Positions 24,805-39,162 of a stretch of 64,000 bases of DNA are shown here, piece by piece (the stretch's first letter is position 1; each line of letters begins with the position of its first letter). The stretch lies in NCBI GenBank assembly GCA_946699065.1, contig CAMPDV010000089.1, forward strand, positions 682,001-746,000, in the 5' to 3' direction. The stretch comes from Loxodes magnus. Lineage: Eukaryota > Ciliophora > Karyorelictea > Loxodida > Loxodidae. The position numbers and the translations under genes are program-made. The notes below the pieces were generated by a model that was not told where the DNA came from, did no database searches, and saw nothing but the letters and a program-made list of their open reading frames with translations.

Positions 24805-26510
24805 TGATTTATATATAAAATTAAAGAAATTTAATAATTAAAGTTATTTATTTTTAAATACATCTTAGAGTAACCTATACTTATAATATTCTTTTATACT
24901 TCCTAACTAACTTCTCAGTTTATTCTATGGCAATATGCATTTCTCTTATTTGAATAACCATAAGAATATTCCATCCTTCAAACTTAACTTATATAGCCAG
25001 TGTTAAGGAATAAGTGCCTAGCTTCTTTCAAATATACTTATATACCTTGCTATATACTTTGTATACTATCTGCTTTACAACATATAAAATGTTTAGTTTC
25101 CTAGAAAATCTAAAGTTAAGAATCTAGCAATGAGATTGGTAGCATTAAGCATAAACTTGTTAGATATATTAAGCTTAAAAGGCATGCAAGTTAAATAAAT
25201 AGAATCAAAGATATCTAATTAAAGTATAAATAATTAAAGTTAATCTTAGAGTAAATTAAATCAAGCTAAGCAAATATATTTATACACAGATGTTTAATAA
25301 TATCATTAAGCTTAATCATAATTCATTATTAAGAACTTTTTCATATGCTTATAAATCAACTTTTCTTTTTTTGAGCTTTATGTAATTATAAATTAGACAA
25401 GCTTTGGGTAAAGGGAACTTATCCTTAAAATTTTACCTCAGTTTTCTAAAGTTTTATATAGTGATATTTTTTAATTTTATAAGTTAGTAGTTAGATTATA
25501 TTATATACTATTGGAATTTATAATTAGGTGTTGCAGTAGTACATATAAGTACTATTTTTATACTAGTAAAAATTAGATAAATAGAAAGCTTTAGCCAAGT
25601 ACTAGATTATAGAACATATTATTTTATTAAAAATAACTTTAAAGGAGACATTAAAGGTACACTCTGCCAAAAAAAAACAGCTCTTAATTTATTAATTGAA
25701 AGGTAGCAAATTCCAAACTCTCAAAAAAAGAGAAACTAATCTAAAAGTGATTTATTCATATTAACACTATTACCTTTAAATTTGGCTAAAGTACTTACTA
25801 ATCTATTTAGTTTAATTGTTAATAAGGTAATTTAAGATTGATTATTTATTATTTAGACTAAAAATCTATTTAGATTTAGAAATCTATTAAATATTTATTT
25901 GGAATGTATTTTAAAATTAAATCTCTAGTGTTCTTATAAAAAAGTACTAAGCACAAATAATTTAAATCATGCTGAAGACTTCCTTAATATGATTTTAAAC
26001 TACTCTAGATGTTATTATTATAAACAAATTAGCCTATTGATATTACTTGCTATAATGCTTTGAAATTAGTAAGTGAATTCTTAGTCTTTCAACTTTTGAC
26101 ACTGTGAGTTTTAGAGATATTGGTATGAGATAACTGAAAATTTAGATCTTAGTAATAAATGTTATAATTCTATGTAGTTAATTATATCTAAATTTCATTG
26201 TATGCATTATAAATTAATTTAAACTCTGATAATTTAGAAATTTAAACTGTATAATTAATCAGCATCTTCTATATAATATAAGATATACTTAGTAGATAAA
26301 TTAATTAAAAAAAACAGGAAAATACTCTTATTTATTGGAATAAAGAAAGTGGATAAAGTATATTCATAAACTTATATTAATAAGTATCAAAGATTGATAA
26401 AGGATATAGTTGAATGATATAATAAGATGATAGTAAATAATTGTTATATGATAATATAATTAAATTGCTTAATTTTTTTAACTTTATTTACTAAAATAAG
26501 ATTGTTTTAT
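24805..26510. other. AT-rich intergenic region
   Basis: About 1.7 kb of very AT-rich DNA between two minus-strand genes. No coding region, RNA gene or clear repeat seen. Confidence 0.45.
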
Positions 26511-27203
26511 TCACATATCGCATATTTCCATACAATCGTTTATGAGTTAATTAGTAACCTATTATATCATCTTTCCCTTTGAAGTCATAAAATCACATTT
26601 TCTTATTTTTTGCTTGCTAAAATCTAAAATCAGGTTATCTCCTCCTCTTTTAACTCCTCTTTTATACTTTTCTTAGTAGAAAGGATAGAACCTGATATCT
26701 CAGAAAAAACCTCCTAATAGTGTTTATTAAATAATTTATTAGAACTAATATAGCTAATTTTCCATTAGTTAAGCTAAATATTTATTCACCCAACTATTTG
26801 GAATCAAATAATTGAACTAAAGCACTAATTAATCCAAAGCGGTAATAATGTCGCAAATCTAGAAGCAAGCGCTTCAATTATCAGTCTATGTTAGAGGCAA
26901 TAGAACTTCTCCAGTATATGCATCAATGTTCAAATGACACACTTTATTAAGACATTTTATTCAAGGAGGTTTGAAGGGAAATTCAGTTGGAAAGGTAATT
27001 TCGAAGTTAAAATGGGCTCCTCTATATAGGGTCTTCTAATTAGCGACGATATCTATAGTTATTTAACATGGAGAATTGGCTGATAGCATCCCACAACGTA
27101 CCTAGTTTTGATATCTGTTATTTTCATTTTAGGTAAGCAAAAATTTAAAATCATTAGCAGGCACACTGTTCAGTATCTTCTTTCCATGGGCTATTTTAAT
27201 CAT
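26511..27203 (-). CDS. Ubiquitin-conjugating enzyme E2-like protein lacking the active-site Cys
   Basis: A 230-residue protein from ATG 27203 to TGA 26511 in one uninterrupted frame. The UBC fold is recognisable in order: KTLYRGAHFNFEITFPTEFP, FKPPWIKCLNKVCHLNIDA, TGEVLLPLTQTDNWSACFQI and then the helix that carries IPNSWVNK. In active E2s the sequence after HPNI is G-x-[IV]-C-L-D. Here it is GEVLLPLT, so the catalytic Cys is replaced by Leu. It therefore looks like a UEV-type or otherwise non-catalytic E2 variant. A C-terminal extension of about 90 residues is basic and unique. TGA is Trp at three sites (PPWIK, DNWSA, FFWDI). Confidence 0.78.
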
Positions 27204-27672
27204 TTTATTTTTGTTTATAATTAAGACTATTTTCAATCTGATTTCCTTAAGAAATTATAGTATTTTCTTTTATTTATTTTCATTCTAATTTAATTTATAA
27301 TTAAAACACTGTCCACCCAAATACCATATTTATTAGTATAAAGATATCTAATAATGCCATACTCATTCATTTACTTTTATTCTTATTTTTATTGCTATGA
27401 TACTAAGGAGAAAATAATACTGCTATAAGATTATAAAGAGTTTTTAATTTGATAGTAAATCTTTAATTAGATAAATAGCAAAGTCTTAAAGCGAAGAATA
27501 TTAGAAAAAAAGAGTTGTGGTGAATTGAAGGGATCGCAATGAATCAAAAAGATATATCGATGAAGTTAAATGCCTAATAAATAAGTAAGCTATGAAAGGT
27601 AAATATATGTTGATTACTTAAACAAAATAAGATTTATAAATAAAAACAGTCAAGATAATTAAACTAATATGA
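27204..27672. other. AT-rich intergenic region
   Basis: About 470 bases between the E2-like gene start and the fumarase stop; nothing recognised. Confidence 0.4.
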
Positions 27673-29325
27673 TCACTTGGGCCCAAGCATCTCTTCAGGC
27701 TTCACCCAAGCTATGAACTATTCTTCAGTCAAAATTTTTAGATTAATAGCTTCTTGCATAAGAGTAGTTCCTTTCTTATGAGCAGACTTTGCTATTTTAG
27801 CTGCATTATCATAGCCAACATGAGGATTAAGAGCTGTAACTAGCATTAAAGAATCCTTCATTAAAGATTCTATTTTTTTCCTATTAGCTTGAATACCTTA
27901 TAAACAGTTTATTTCAAAGCTTTTGATTGCATCGGACAATATTCTTGAACTTAAGAGAACGTTTCTAATTATTAAGGGCTTGAAAACATTTAATTCAAAA
28001 TGACCATTCATTCCTCCAATCGTAGTAGCAACATAATTTCCTTAAACCTGCGCACATACCATTGATAATGCTTCACATTGTGTAGGATTTACTTTTCCAG
28101 GCATTATACTTGATCCTGGCTCATTTTCGGGTAAAATCAACTCACCAAAGCCACATCTTGGTCCACTTCCTAAGAAACGAATATCATTTGCAATTTTCAT
28201 TAAACTTGTAGCTAGAGTGTTAAGAGCGCCATGATAATAAATCAAAGCATCATGGGCAGCTAAAGCCTCAAATTTATTGGGCGCTGATTTGAAAGGATAT
28301 CCAGTTTCTTTTTACATTTCATCGGCAAATCTTTAGGAAAATCCTAATGGAGTTGTAATTGAAGTGCCAATTAAAGTTCCTCCTTGAGCTATATAATAAA
28401 CATCTTCCAAGTTTTCTTTTACTCTCTTTATTCCAAGTTCAATTTATTTAGCATAACCTGAGAATTCTTAGCCAAGTCTTAGTGGAGTTGCATCTTGAGT
28501 ATGAGTTCTTCCTATTTTTATGATGTCCCAAAATTCCTCAACTTTCTTATTAAAGCATACTAAAATTTATTCTAATGAAGGAATCAAATTCTCATTAGTT
28601 TCTAACACAGTAGCTATGTGCATTGCTGTTGGAAAAGAGTCGTTTGTTGATTAGCATCTATTAACATGATCATTAGGATGGACTAACTTAGATCCAAACT
28701 CTCCGCCTAGAATTTCTGTTGCTCTATTTGAAATAACTTCATTAACATTCATGTTTGTCTAATTTCCACTTCCAGCTTACCACACTGCCAAAGGAAATTG
28801 GTCCATTAATTTTCCCTAAATTACTTCATCTGCAGCTTTAATAATCGCATTCCCAACTTTTTTGTCCATTCCATATTCCATGTTTATTATAGCAGCTACT
28901 TTTTTCTGAATTCCGAATGCCTTGATTAATTAATCTGGCACCTTATCAAACGGTTGTCCAATCTTGAAATGTTTTATGGCATTCTAAGTTTAAGCTCCCC
29001 AATATTTGTCAGCAGGTATTCTTACTTCTCCAGTACTATCATATTCGATTCTAAAAGAAGCCTTGTCCTTCTTGAAACTCTTGGTTTCCTATTCTTAAGT
29101 CTATAACTGCTCACTCTAAACGTTTTAGTTTAACTTCTGTCTGTCGATAAATTAAATGCTTAACTTCTCAATGCAAGATTGTAACTTATATAATTGTTCC
29201 TTTAGATCTATATTCTCAGTTTTAAGCTGAGTATATAGCTTTTTATCGTAGAAATTTTCCTTCCCTTTAACCAAACCTTCTTTGCTATTTTAATTTTCAG
29301 TTTCGTCATGTCCTACAACATCCAT
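27673..29325 (-). CDS. FUM: Class II fumarate hydratase with N-terminal extension
   Basis: A 550-residue protein. From about residue 90 it is a typical class II fumarase (fumarate + water to L-malate): [56 protein letters not shown], the catalytic-His region [19 protein letters not shown] and the signature [16 protein letters not shown]. It ends EEMLGPK with TGA. The usual GSGTQ is GSGNQ here, changing a residue that contacts substrate in bacterial FumC. The first ~90 residues are an unusual, highly charged helical extension ([20 protein letters not shown]) rather than an obvious mitochondrial presequence. An upstream exon joined by a short intron near 29360 cannot be excluded. All Trp codons here are TGG. 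Confidence 0.95.
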
Positions 29326-32300
29326 TTCTACTTTATTAGGAACAATTCCTGTCAAAGAGAACTGGGGCAATTACTCAAATGGTTTTAATTCCCCAATCGA
29401 GACTTATTTGAGCAAATATGTCATTTTTTATAATTAGTCTCATTGATTTTGAATTTATACGTATATCAAAATTAAATACTGCGTTTAAACGTTTATTACA
29501 TGTTAATAATCATTAAATAGAGAGTAGTTTCGTTGCTTTTTTATTTTAATTTGATTTCGTAAACTATTAAGCATTGTTAGTTCAAATATACTTGTAAACA
29601 AATGTAATGATCTCTTCTACGACTTTTAATTATTCAAGTCATCTTTTGTCTTACTCTAATATCCTTTTCAAGCTACTTAATATAAATGTTCTACTTCGTG
29701 AAAGTTGTAATAGCATTACTCAATAAATATTTATAAAGAATAGCTTAGAGTGCTTTAGTTAAACTGATTGAGAATTTCCCAGAAAATAAAAACATTAAGT
29801 AAAGCAATAAAAGCTGAGATTTTACCTAATTAGGAAGTAAGAAGTATCTTATTACTTTGATATTATCATAGAATAAGTCAAATGTGCTAGAGATTTATCT
29901 CCATTATTTATAACTTTTTTACCATATAGTTATTATAATCTACTCTCTTTACTAGCTTTTAATGTCTTTCTCTAATTATAATAAGCTTCTTCTAAGAGCT
30001 TCTTTATTTTACTGGTATTTAAATCGTAAAAATAAGTATAAAATTATATAATTAAGAGTTATAGCTCTATAATCTTGAAATGGTATATTAGCTTTTATTT
30101 AGAGATTCTTAGTTAACTTAATCCTAATTTTTATAAATAAATCTATCTCTTCGTATTATCACTATACCTTAAGACAAGCTTAATCCAATTATAGCTAAAG
30201 AGCAAAGAGATAATAATTAGTTCAGATTTTAACTTAATCTAATAATTCTAAAACTAGCAAGCACATCCTGTTATAAATATATATGTCTAAGCAATTTTCC
30301 TATAAATAAAAAGTTTGAAATGAAACTTATATAGCATCTTAAATAATATCCTGAATAGCTAGACTTATAGCACTCACTTAAATACTTTGCATAACTAAGT
30401 AAAAACTTAGAGTTTATTTTCTTCAATTTAATTAATCATTACATATCTTAAATAACTCTAACTACTCTATTTTAGATTTCTATATCAAAATACTAAGAAG
30501 GTATATAACATAGTATAAGTAAAGCAAAAATAGTTGCTTAATAATAAAAACTAAATGCTAATAAAAAGCTTAAAAGGAAAGCATTGATATTCCTATTTAA
30601 GTAATTAATTAGCAATTGCTTCTATGAATATTTAATCTAGTTGTGATAAAACAATTAAGTGTATTACATATAATCACACTAAAGCTTATAGGATTATTAT
30701 TTTGATAACTTTAATTTTAGAAAATCAAAAGTTATAATTACTATTTAATAAGTATTTAACTATTGGATAATGTTATATAAAGTATTAAGGATTTATATAG
30801 AATCAATGTCTAGTTCTTACTAAAAGCATTTAATCATTTCTAAGAAATTTGTTACTTTTGCAAATTAACTAATTTTTGAATATTTTTAAAAAGAAGGCAT
30901 ATTTTTAGAGAAACTTCAAAATTTCAAGTTAAATTTGCTTTCAATCTGAATAAAGAATCCAATTAGAGATAAAAAAGGTTAATAAGACTGATAAAATTGC
31001 AGACTTTAATTTATCTTAATAAAGAAGCTAAATCTAATATATAAATGATTTAGATAATAAAATGCCTCATTATCCTAAGTATATTAAATTAACTAGCCTT
31101 CTATGATTATTGGCTAACATAATTAAATTATTTTATTTACTTATAAATAATAAAGATATAATTCAATAAAAGAATGGAACAGAGCCAAAGAAAATAAATG
31201 CTTAATATAATGAATTCTATTAGATATTATTGTTTTTCAAGTTTTAATTAAGAAGTTAAAAAATCATGTTTGGAGTAAATGCTTAGTGTTAATAAAAACC
31301 CAAAATGCTTAATTATCAATAAGGTAAAAATTTAAAATCACTAATTATATAACTTCATTAATAAAGATGTATTAAAGGGTATATAAAAAATACAAATGTT
31401 GCTATTTATTTAAAAGCTAAAACTAAAAATTATATCTAGTTTGAATCAAAATATTTGTATATTGTCTGACAAAAGCAAATTGTATGAAATAAGCAAGAAA
31501 TATTAAAAAAATAAAATAGGAAAAAAAGAAGATTCTAAAAAACTAAATTATTTAAATAATAGAATCTGCTAGTAACCTTCTAAAATTAAATCTAAAAATA
31601 TAAAATATAATATCTAAAGATAAAAATAAAATCTAAATGTCGTAGATTTTTATATTACTAAGATTTTTTGATATTTTTATAATTAAAAATTTTTCTAAGA
31701 ATGAATTAAGACTAACTTAAACTAAGATAAAAATTAACTTAGATAAAAAAACAGCAAGCTAGTTTATTGGATTTAAAATTCAAACTAAATTTTTAATTTT
31801 AGATTAATATAAAAAATTTGTACTTATAGATTTTATAAAAGAAGGTTTATAAAGAAAGATATTAATTTTATAAATTGATAAATTATCAAATAGGTGGGAT
31901 ATTAAATTCTTTTAAATGATCTATTGTTTTCTGTATTTTCTAAAATTTTTTCAAATGCTACAATAAAAATAGAATCTTAAAAATTTATTCAAGAAACAGA
32001 TATTTTTTATCATAATCAAGTATTAAGAAGATATATCATTATCCTTAAAATTAAAGCAAAAAAGAGACTATAAAATAAAATAAATAAATGCATAAATATA
32101 AATTAAAAAATCAAATAAATTGACAAAGAACTAAATAGTCAAGAATTATCTCCTATCATTTTTAGAATATTTAAGTATAATTATTTTAATTAGAAAAATA
32201 AATAAAATTATGAAGATAGTTTAAAAATTAGAAATAAATTTATAAAATTTTAAATAAAAATTATTAATTTTAAAATAAAAAATAACTTTAAATTATTTTT

Positions 32301-35300
32301 TTAATTCTAAATACTAATATAAAACATTATTTCAATATAATATTAATATAAATTTAAATTAATAAAAGATAGTAATTTAATTATATAAAATAATATTCTA
32401 TTCTTTCTTTTTTAATATTTTTACTTAATGAAATTATGATAAAATTTAACTGAATACTAGATTGTTAAAATGATAAATACAATGCTTTATTAATCCCTTT
32501 AAATATTAATATTTTAAATTATTTGCTTGTATCTTCTGTATATTTTAATATTTTATAACAGTGAGAGCATATTTCAAGATGTTTAAGTTTGAATATATTT
32601 AATTATTCAGAATTAAAAATTAATGTGAAATATAAATTTTATCAATAATTTATTTATTATTATTAACAAGAATAACTTTATAGAAAATATTTAATAATCT
32701 TTCAAAGCTTTTTTTATATGTTGATTTTATATCTAATTAATACATTCTAACTTAAATTTATTTAAAAAATTATTAGAAAAGTAGTTATTTCATCCTAAAG
32801 GCAAATTGATATAAATAATCTCTATATTTTAGATTTTATTATATCTAAATTTTTATTTGAAAATGCTTTTATTTCTCTTATGAATTTTCAAATATATTAT
32901 AAAATAAATAAATAAAGTATTGTAAAATATCCCAAAAATCCTTTCTTATCTATAAGCAGGGACAATTACTTTGAGCACATTTTTTTCCATTTGTAATTTA
33001 TCTATTAAAATATAAAAAGCTTAGTTTTATTTGAAATTTAATTATTGCTTCCTCAAAAATTTATGCTAAATTCAATTTAAACTGGTTCCTTCACAACTTG
33101 CCTTAATAATAATTAGTATATTTATTTCCTTGTTTCAAAATTTTTAATTTTTTGAGTAAGGTATTAAATATTTTTCACCCTATTTATAAGATATTCTTAT
33201 AAATAAAAATATGTGAAGGATAAAAATTTAATTATTGTTTTGATATTATAACTGCATAAAATTTAATTTTACAAGTTATAATAGTTCTTATATATCTTTT
33301 TGTTAATAAAGATTATTTAGTTCCTTTATAACGAATCTAAGATATTAAAGTATTTAAGATAGAGATTATAAAGATACTAATTAAAGGTATAAAAAGAACT
33401 AGATAAATTGTATATTTAAGGTTATTTATATTTAATTAAATTTTGTAATTCTAGGTAAAAGATATATTTAATTGCATTTCTTTAATGTAATCCATACACT
33501 GAAAATAAGATTTATCTAATGATTTGCCTAATATCTCTATAAATTAAGAAATGTACTACTATTACTATTATCATATCAGTTTCTTATATGTTTTCTTTTG
33601 TAATAACTTTACTAACCTTAATTCACTAATTTCAAAAACCATTAGTTCTTATAAAATTATAAAAAGAAACTCTAAGTCAAAAGAAGATTAACAGTAATAC
33701 GATCAAAGTCTGGAGATTTCCAGACTGGAAGCTGTTTGAGGATTAGCACCTACCAAAGAAATGTTAAATAAAGATTAAATATTTTAATATATAATTAATT
33801 TTAATCATAATAAATTAAAAACAAATTGATATCCTTTAAATGTATGCTTTTAAATAAAATTTAAACCTAAAAGGGATAATATAGATGTATAACTCAATTA
33901 GAAATTATTTTATAAACTGTAATAAATTATTAATTTAGCTATATATCAAATTTAAGCATTTTATTAATAACTTTAAGATGATATTTATCTATAAATTAAA
34001 AGGATTTTTAAAGCATTTTTCTTTTAATTTAGTAAATATAGCTTGTAATAATTAAATAATGATAATCTATAAACTTATATTTAACTCCTGTTTTTCTTAA
34101 ATCTACTAAATTGAAGCAATATTAAATAAAGCTAGCTTTCCAATATCTAAAGCACTTCTAAATAAAGTAGAATTTAAAAATATTCTTAAAATTAAAGGAA
34201 TCATAATGATATTTTAAAAGGGCTTATAATAAACTAATAAGAAGCATTATAAGCTTGCTTTGTACAATCTAAGTAATTGATTATTTTAAATTTCTATATT
34301 TTATTAGTAAATATAATTAAACTATAAAATTATTTGGCTTCAAATCATTTAATATTTTTAAATTATAAGATAGATAGTTAAATAATTAAGCTTAACTTTA
34401 ATCAACAAATCTCCATTATTTTAAGTGTATTTTACCAGATATTTAGAAGTATATATTATACTAATTTCATCAACTAATTTCTTTAAAATTTTTCTCTAGT
34501 TTAATAAAATCAAGCATCACAATTATTTTGCTATATATAAAAGAAAATAAAGGCATCAGAACTTAAATAAAGAAAAGGTTGAAGATAAATAAGAAAAAAA
34601 TAAAAAATACTGTATCTTTCATTAAATTATAGAGATAAACGATTATTAGAAACTTATTAATTATAAATTTTAGTTTAATAGAATCTGCAAGCAAGTTATG
34701 TGAAAAATTAGAGTAAGTTCTCAACAATCAAGATAAGCAAGTTTAAAATCATTTAGATATAAATACGAATATTTAAAACTATTTTGAATAAAATATATTC
34801 AAATTTCAGATTTACATAAGTAGTTTATTCAAAATATAGTAGCGAAAAAATAAAAATTCTGTCATTAATTATAATCCAACTCAAGAGAAAAAATTTCATT
34901 ATAATTTAATTAGCTAAGGTTAATATCATGCCCTTTATCTATCATTAAAAATAAATTTAAAAAGCTCAACTAAATAAAAATTTGAAAACACTAAAAAGTT
35001 ATATTCTTCCATATAAAGACGAAATATAAGAAAAAGATATGTTGATATTGTGCTTTGTCAAAAAGATGAATTATTACTATAAAATTAAAAAAATTAAAAA
35101 TAATTGAGATTTAGAGAAGCTGAAGAGTACAAAGATTATTTGTGAGAACCAAAAAACTCAAAAAATAAGAGATTAAAAGAATTTAAGAAAGAAGGAGAAA
35201 ATTAGTAACTGTCAACATAATAATTGTATGAAATATTAAATCTAAAATAAAATTGAACAACTAGATATGTTAAAATTTCAAGAAAAAATAAACTAAAATT

Positions 35301-38300
35301 TGAATTGCTAATATGTATAAAGAAACACTAAAGATACTAAAAATAAATTTTTTTATTAGTTTCTACAAATAAGAATTAGATAATTTTCTAGCTTATTCAT
35401 AAGTTTATTTGAAGTTAGAAATTTGTAAGTAATTTTCTTATATGTTTCCTTTAATTTTTAATATTAATTTTTATAAAAATTAATGCCATAAAATAAAAAA
35501 TAAAAAGCATATAATAAATAAAAAATATAAGGTTATTAGTAATTATATTATATAATCAATTTCATTTTGGAATTAATTAATTTTAGATATATTTAAATAT
35601 ATATAGATAATAAAATAAAAGAATATATAATCTATATGCAAAATTATTATAATCTAGCTATTATTCTTATATATAATATTATAATATTAATTCCTATATA
35701 CATTAAAAGGAGTTTTTTAATTAAATGTATTTATAATTATAATGAACTAAAGTCTTACTTAAAATTACAAATAAAGTAGAAGATATTTAAGTTATTATAT
35801 TTAGTTATATTTGCATAGATATTTTTGTAATAAAAATATTTAAAAGTCAAAATATTTAATAGCAATATTTGCAATTATTTGAAAATAGAGATGAGTGAAA
35901 CTTTATTAAAGTAGTTACTTTAAATAAGAACTAGATATTCTAAATAATTTTTAAATATAAATTATTGAATAAATTGAAATAAAATAGAAGTATCTTGGAT
36001 TTCTATAATGATAAAGGTATTATATTAATTAAGTAACTAATTAATTAAATAGCTATAAAATGATTGAAATTAGTTAATAAAGGAAATACTTATATTTAGA
36101 TTTATTTAATAGTTAAGTTATTTGATATTGTAAGCTTTATTCTATAAAAATCAATTATATTTATTAGAAATATTTTTAAAAGTATACTTAAATTCTAGCT
36201 CTAATAATTCTACTTAGATTTAGATAGATAGAAAAATACAATTTTCAAATAAATCGGAATTTACTTTAAAAGATAGAGATAAAAAGGTAAGGCAAGTATA
36301 ATTGAAATCTCAGAAAAGCTTTTATGAATCATAGAAATAAATACAAAATAGAACTTAGGAATATACTTTATATCCTTAAAATTAGGAGTTAAATTTAAAT
36401 TATTTGGGCATAGATTAATAAAATCAGATAAATCACTAAATGTTTATATACAATTCTAGGATAAGAAAACTCAAAAATTAATTATTGCTTCCATCAATAA
36501 AAAGAACCAAACATATCATCTGCTTAAAATCATAATAAGCTCGGAGAACTTATTAAATACTATTGATAAACATAATAAAAGCAAGCCATTAAGAACAAAA
36601 GATTCTTGAAAAGTTTAAATAGATTAAGGTGTTCTAAACATATAATATAAAAAGTTAATAATCAAGCGTAATAAAGAGTTAGCATATTCTATAATGCAAC
36701 ATAAGATAAAGGAAATATATAAAGAATATATTCTTAGAAAAAGATAATTAAAATAGTGATGTATTAATACCTAAAATAATAATAAAAATTGTTAATATTA
36801 TAATAAAGAAATCTAATATAATAAGCATTTAAGGGGATAAATTTAAAATAGTTAGATAAATAATTAAATTATTATTTAAAAATAATAGAAAATAGATAGA
36901 ATATTTATTGACTATATTATTTTTTGTATTAATGGTTCTGTTAAATCAATCTTACAAAGAGAAAAACGAATAAAATAAGTAATAAAAGAAGAAATATAAT
37001 GATATATTTAATTTATAAATAAACTTCTATATTTTATCATAAATGCTTAATTAAAACAAAAAAGAGCTTTATACGCATTTAAATATCTAAGCTTTAGATA
37101 TTTGTAAAAGGTTGTTAGGATATCTTCTTTAAAAACTTGTATTTTGATAAATATGTATCTAGACTAAAGCTATAATTATTTATTTCAATCAACTATTTTA
37201 GAGTTCTTAATATTTTGAGTTTTTAATTAACTATGTATAATTAACAAAAGTTTTAACTTTATCTATTAAATTAAATTAAATTTAAATATACTTTCTAAAT
37301 TTGTGGATTTATTTTCTTGGTTTGGATTTATTTAAATGGAATTATATTGCTTTATACATCTTTAACTTACTTTTTACTTTATATATAAATCTTAATGTAG
37401 TTAATAATGCTGCATATATTCACTTAAAAAAGATATTTCTTACATTAATTTTATAGCAGGTTATTTATTATAATTAATATAGAAAGAGAACTTTTTAATT
37501 TATTTATTTCTAAGTTTTATATCATAATTAAATAAAATTATAGTATATCTTTTATTGTTTTTCCTTATTCTAGCTGGCTTTTAGGTATTTTTATAATTGA
37601 AATAGTTAAAATAATTAATTAATTATTGCTTTATTTCTGAAATAGATGCTTTCAAATTTTTTATTACTATTATTTCAGATTGGGTTTGAAATATTGATTA
37701 CTAAAAGCTATGTTTAATGAGTAATTTATCTTGCATAATAATATGAATTTAGATTATTTATCAATTTTAAAATAAATATTCATACTTTTATTAATTTTAG
37801 AGTCTAATCTAAAAATAAAGCTTTATTGTTTCTTAGAATTTGCTTGAAAGTAGTTTAAATTGACTCTATGGCTGTTGTACTATACTTTATCATTTAAAGA
37901 AATTCAGATTTAAATTCTTTAAAAAACAAAAAAGTTACTCTAAAGTATAAAATCAAGGAACTTATTAATAGATTTCTTCTAAAAGCTGTAATAAATCTAG
38001 TAAACCCTAGGCTTACATATACATAACATTAATAAAAATAATTATTTTTCTTTTTATTAAAGATATTATATAATAATTTATTACTATAGCTCTAAAGAAC
38101 AATTATTATTTCCTTGCTTATTATATTCCCTTATTTTTCTATTTCTAAATGTTTATAATGCATTTTCTTTTTTAACTTAATAATTAAATAAAGCACTAAA
38201 CATGATAAATTTATAAAAGTATAAGTGAGAATGCTGCTAATAGTTAAATTAGAGTATATAAAATTAGTTAGATTTATATTTATATTAAATAGTTATATTT

Positions 38301-39162
38301 ACACTTTCTATTTTAAATATAGTTAAAGCTACTAATTTAATGTTTCAACATAAAACCAAAATCTACTTTCTTTTATAATTTTCATAAAGGAATTTGCTTA
38401 CTATTATTAGTAATTTAGCACTTTAGTTTTAGTTCTAGTTGATACTTAAAAAAGAGGTAGTTGATTTGTAGTTTTTAAGTTAATAAAGGACAAAAATAAG
38501 AAGTATATATAATAAATTAGAATATTAGGGTAATACACATAAAAGCTAATTAATGATATAGAGATTTATTAATTTAAAGGTTTGCTAAAATTAGTCTAAT
38601 AAAACATTTTTATCTATTAAAGCCTTTCAAAATTTAGATATAGCATTAATATTAGTACCTACTGCAAATCCTTCGTACTAAGTTCTTACATCATCCTGTC
38701 TTATTCTGCTTATCTGATAAAGTTAAGAAGATAATAGATGATTTATAACCTAAATTTAATATCATTCAAGCTATAGATTGCAAATAAAATGCTAAGTATT
38801 GTTTAATTTACCTGCTTAATAAGCTTGAAATCTATTTGTATATCGTTTTAATAATTAAGAAACAATTAATTGAATATAATTTATTGAAACATTTATAATA
38901 TAATTGCATTATGTACTGCTTCTTCATATCTAAGAAAAGTTTCAGCATCATTGCTCAAATGAGAAAGCCACATTATATATTTAGGTATAAACTTAATACA
39001 GCATAAAGTAAGCATCTTAATTTTTAACTTAGTGGTAAAAATTAAAGTTTAAAAGTAGAGAATATATATAATTCGAACATTTTGAATGGCATTTTAATAT
39101 GCTAATTTAAGTTTAAACAGTAAGAGTTTAGTTTTAAGCCTTTGAAACTATATATTAATAAA
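29326..39162. other. 9.8-kb AT-rich gene desert
   Basis: Extremely AT-rich sequence with no confident gene on either strand. Some stretches (about 34.9-35.25 and 36.2-36.8 kb) are slightly more complex and may be decayed genes, but they give no recognisable protein. No regular array of AG|NNN|GTAA is present. A GC-richer island is listed separately. Confidence 0.5.
33680..33760. other. GC-richer island with a perfect short hairpin
   Basis: Within the desert, about 80 bases stand out by composition. They contain GTCTGGAGATTTCCAGAC (33708-33725), a 7-bp perfect stem with a 4-nt loop. It could be a small structured RNA. Alternatively it could be a lone exon, because plus-strand translation gives TIKVWRFPDWKLFED. 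I cannot decide between these. Confidence 0.3.

Noticed and set aside
26847-27110. Plus-strand ORF starting MSQIQKQALQ
   Set aside because: It is antisense to the E2-like gene, whose minus-strand frame has clear family motifs.
38650-38690. Short inverted repeat AGTAC...GTACT
   Set aside because: Only five base pairs in the stem; expected by chance in AT-rich DNA.
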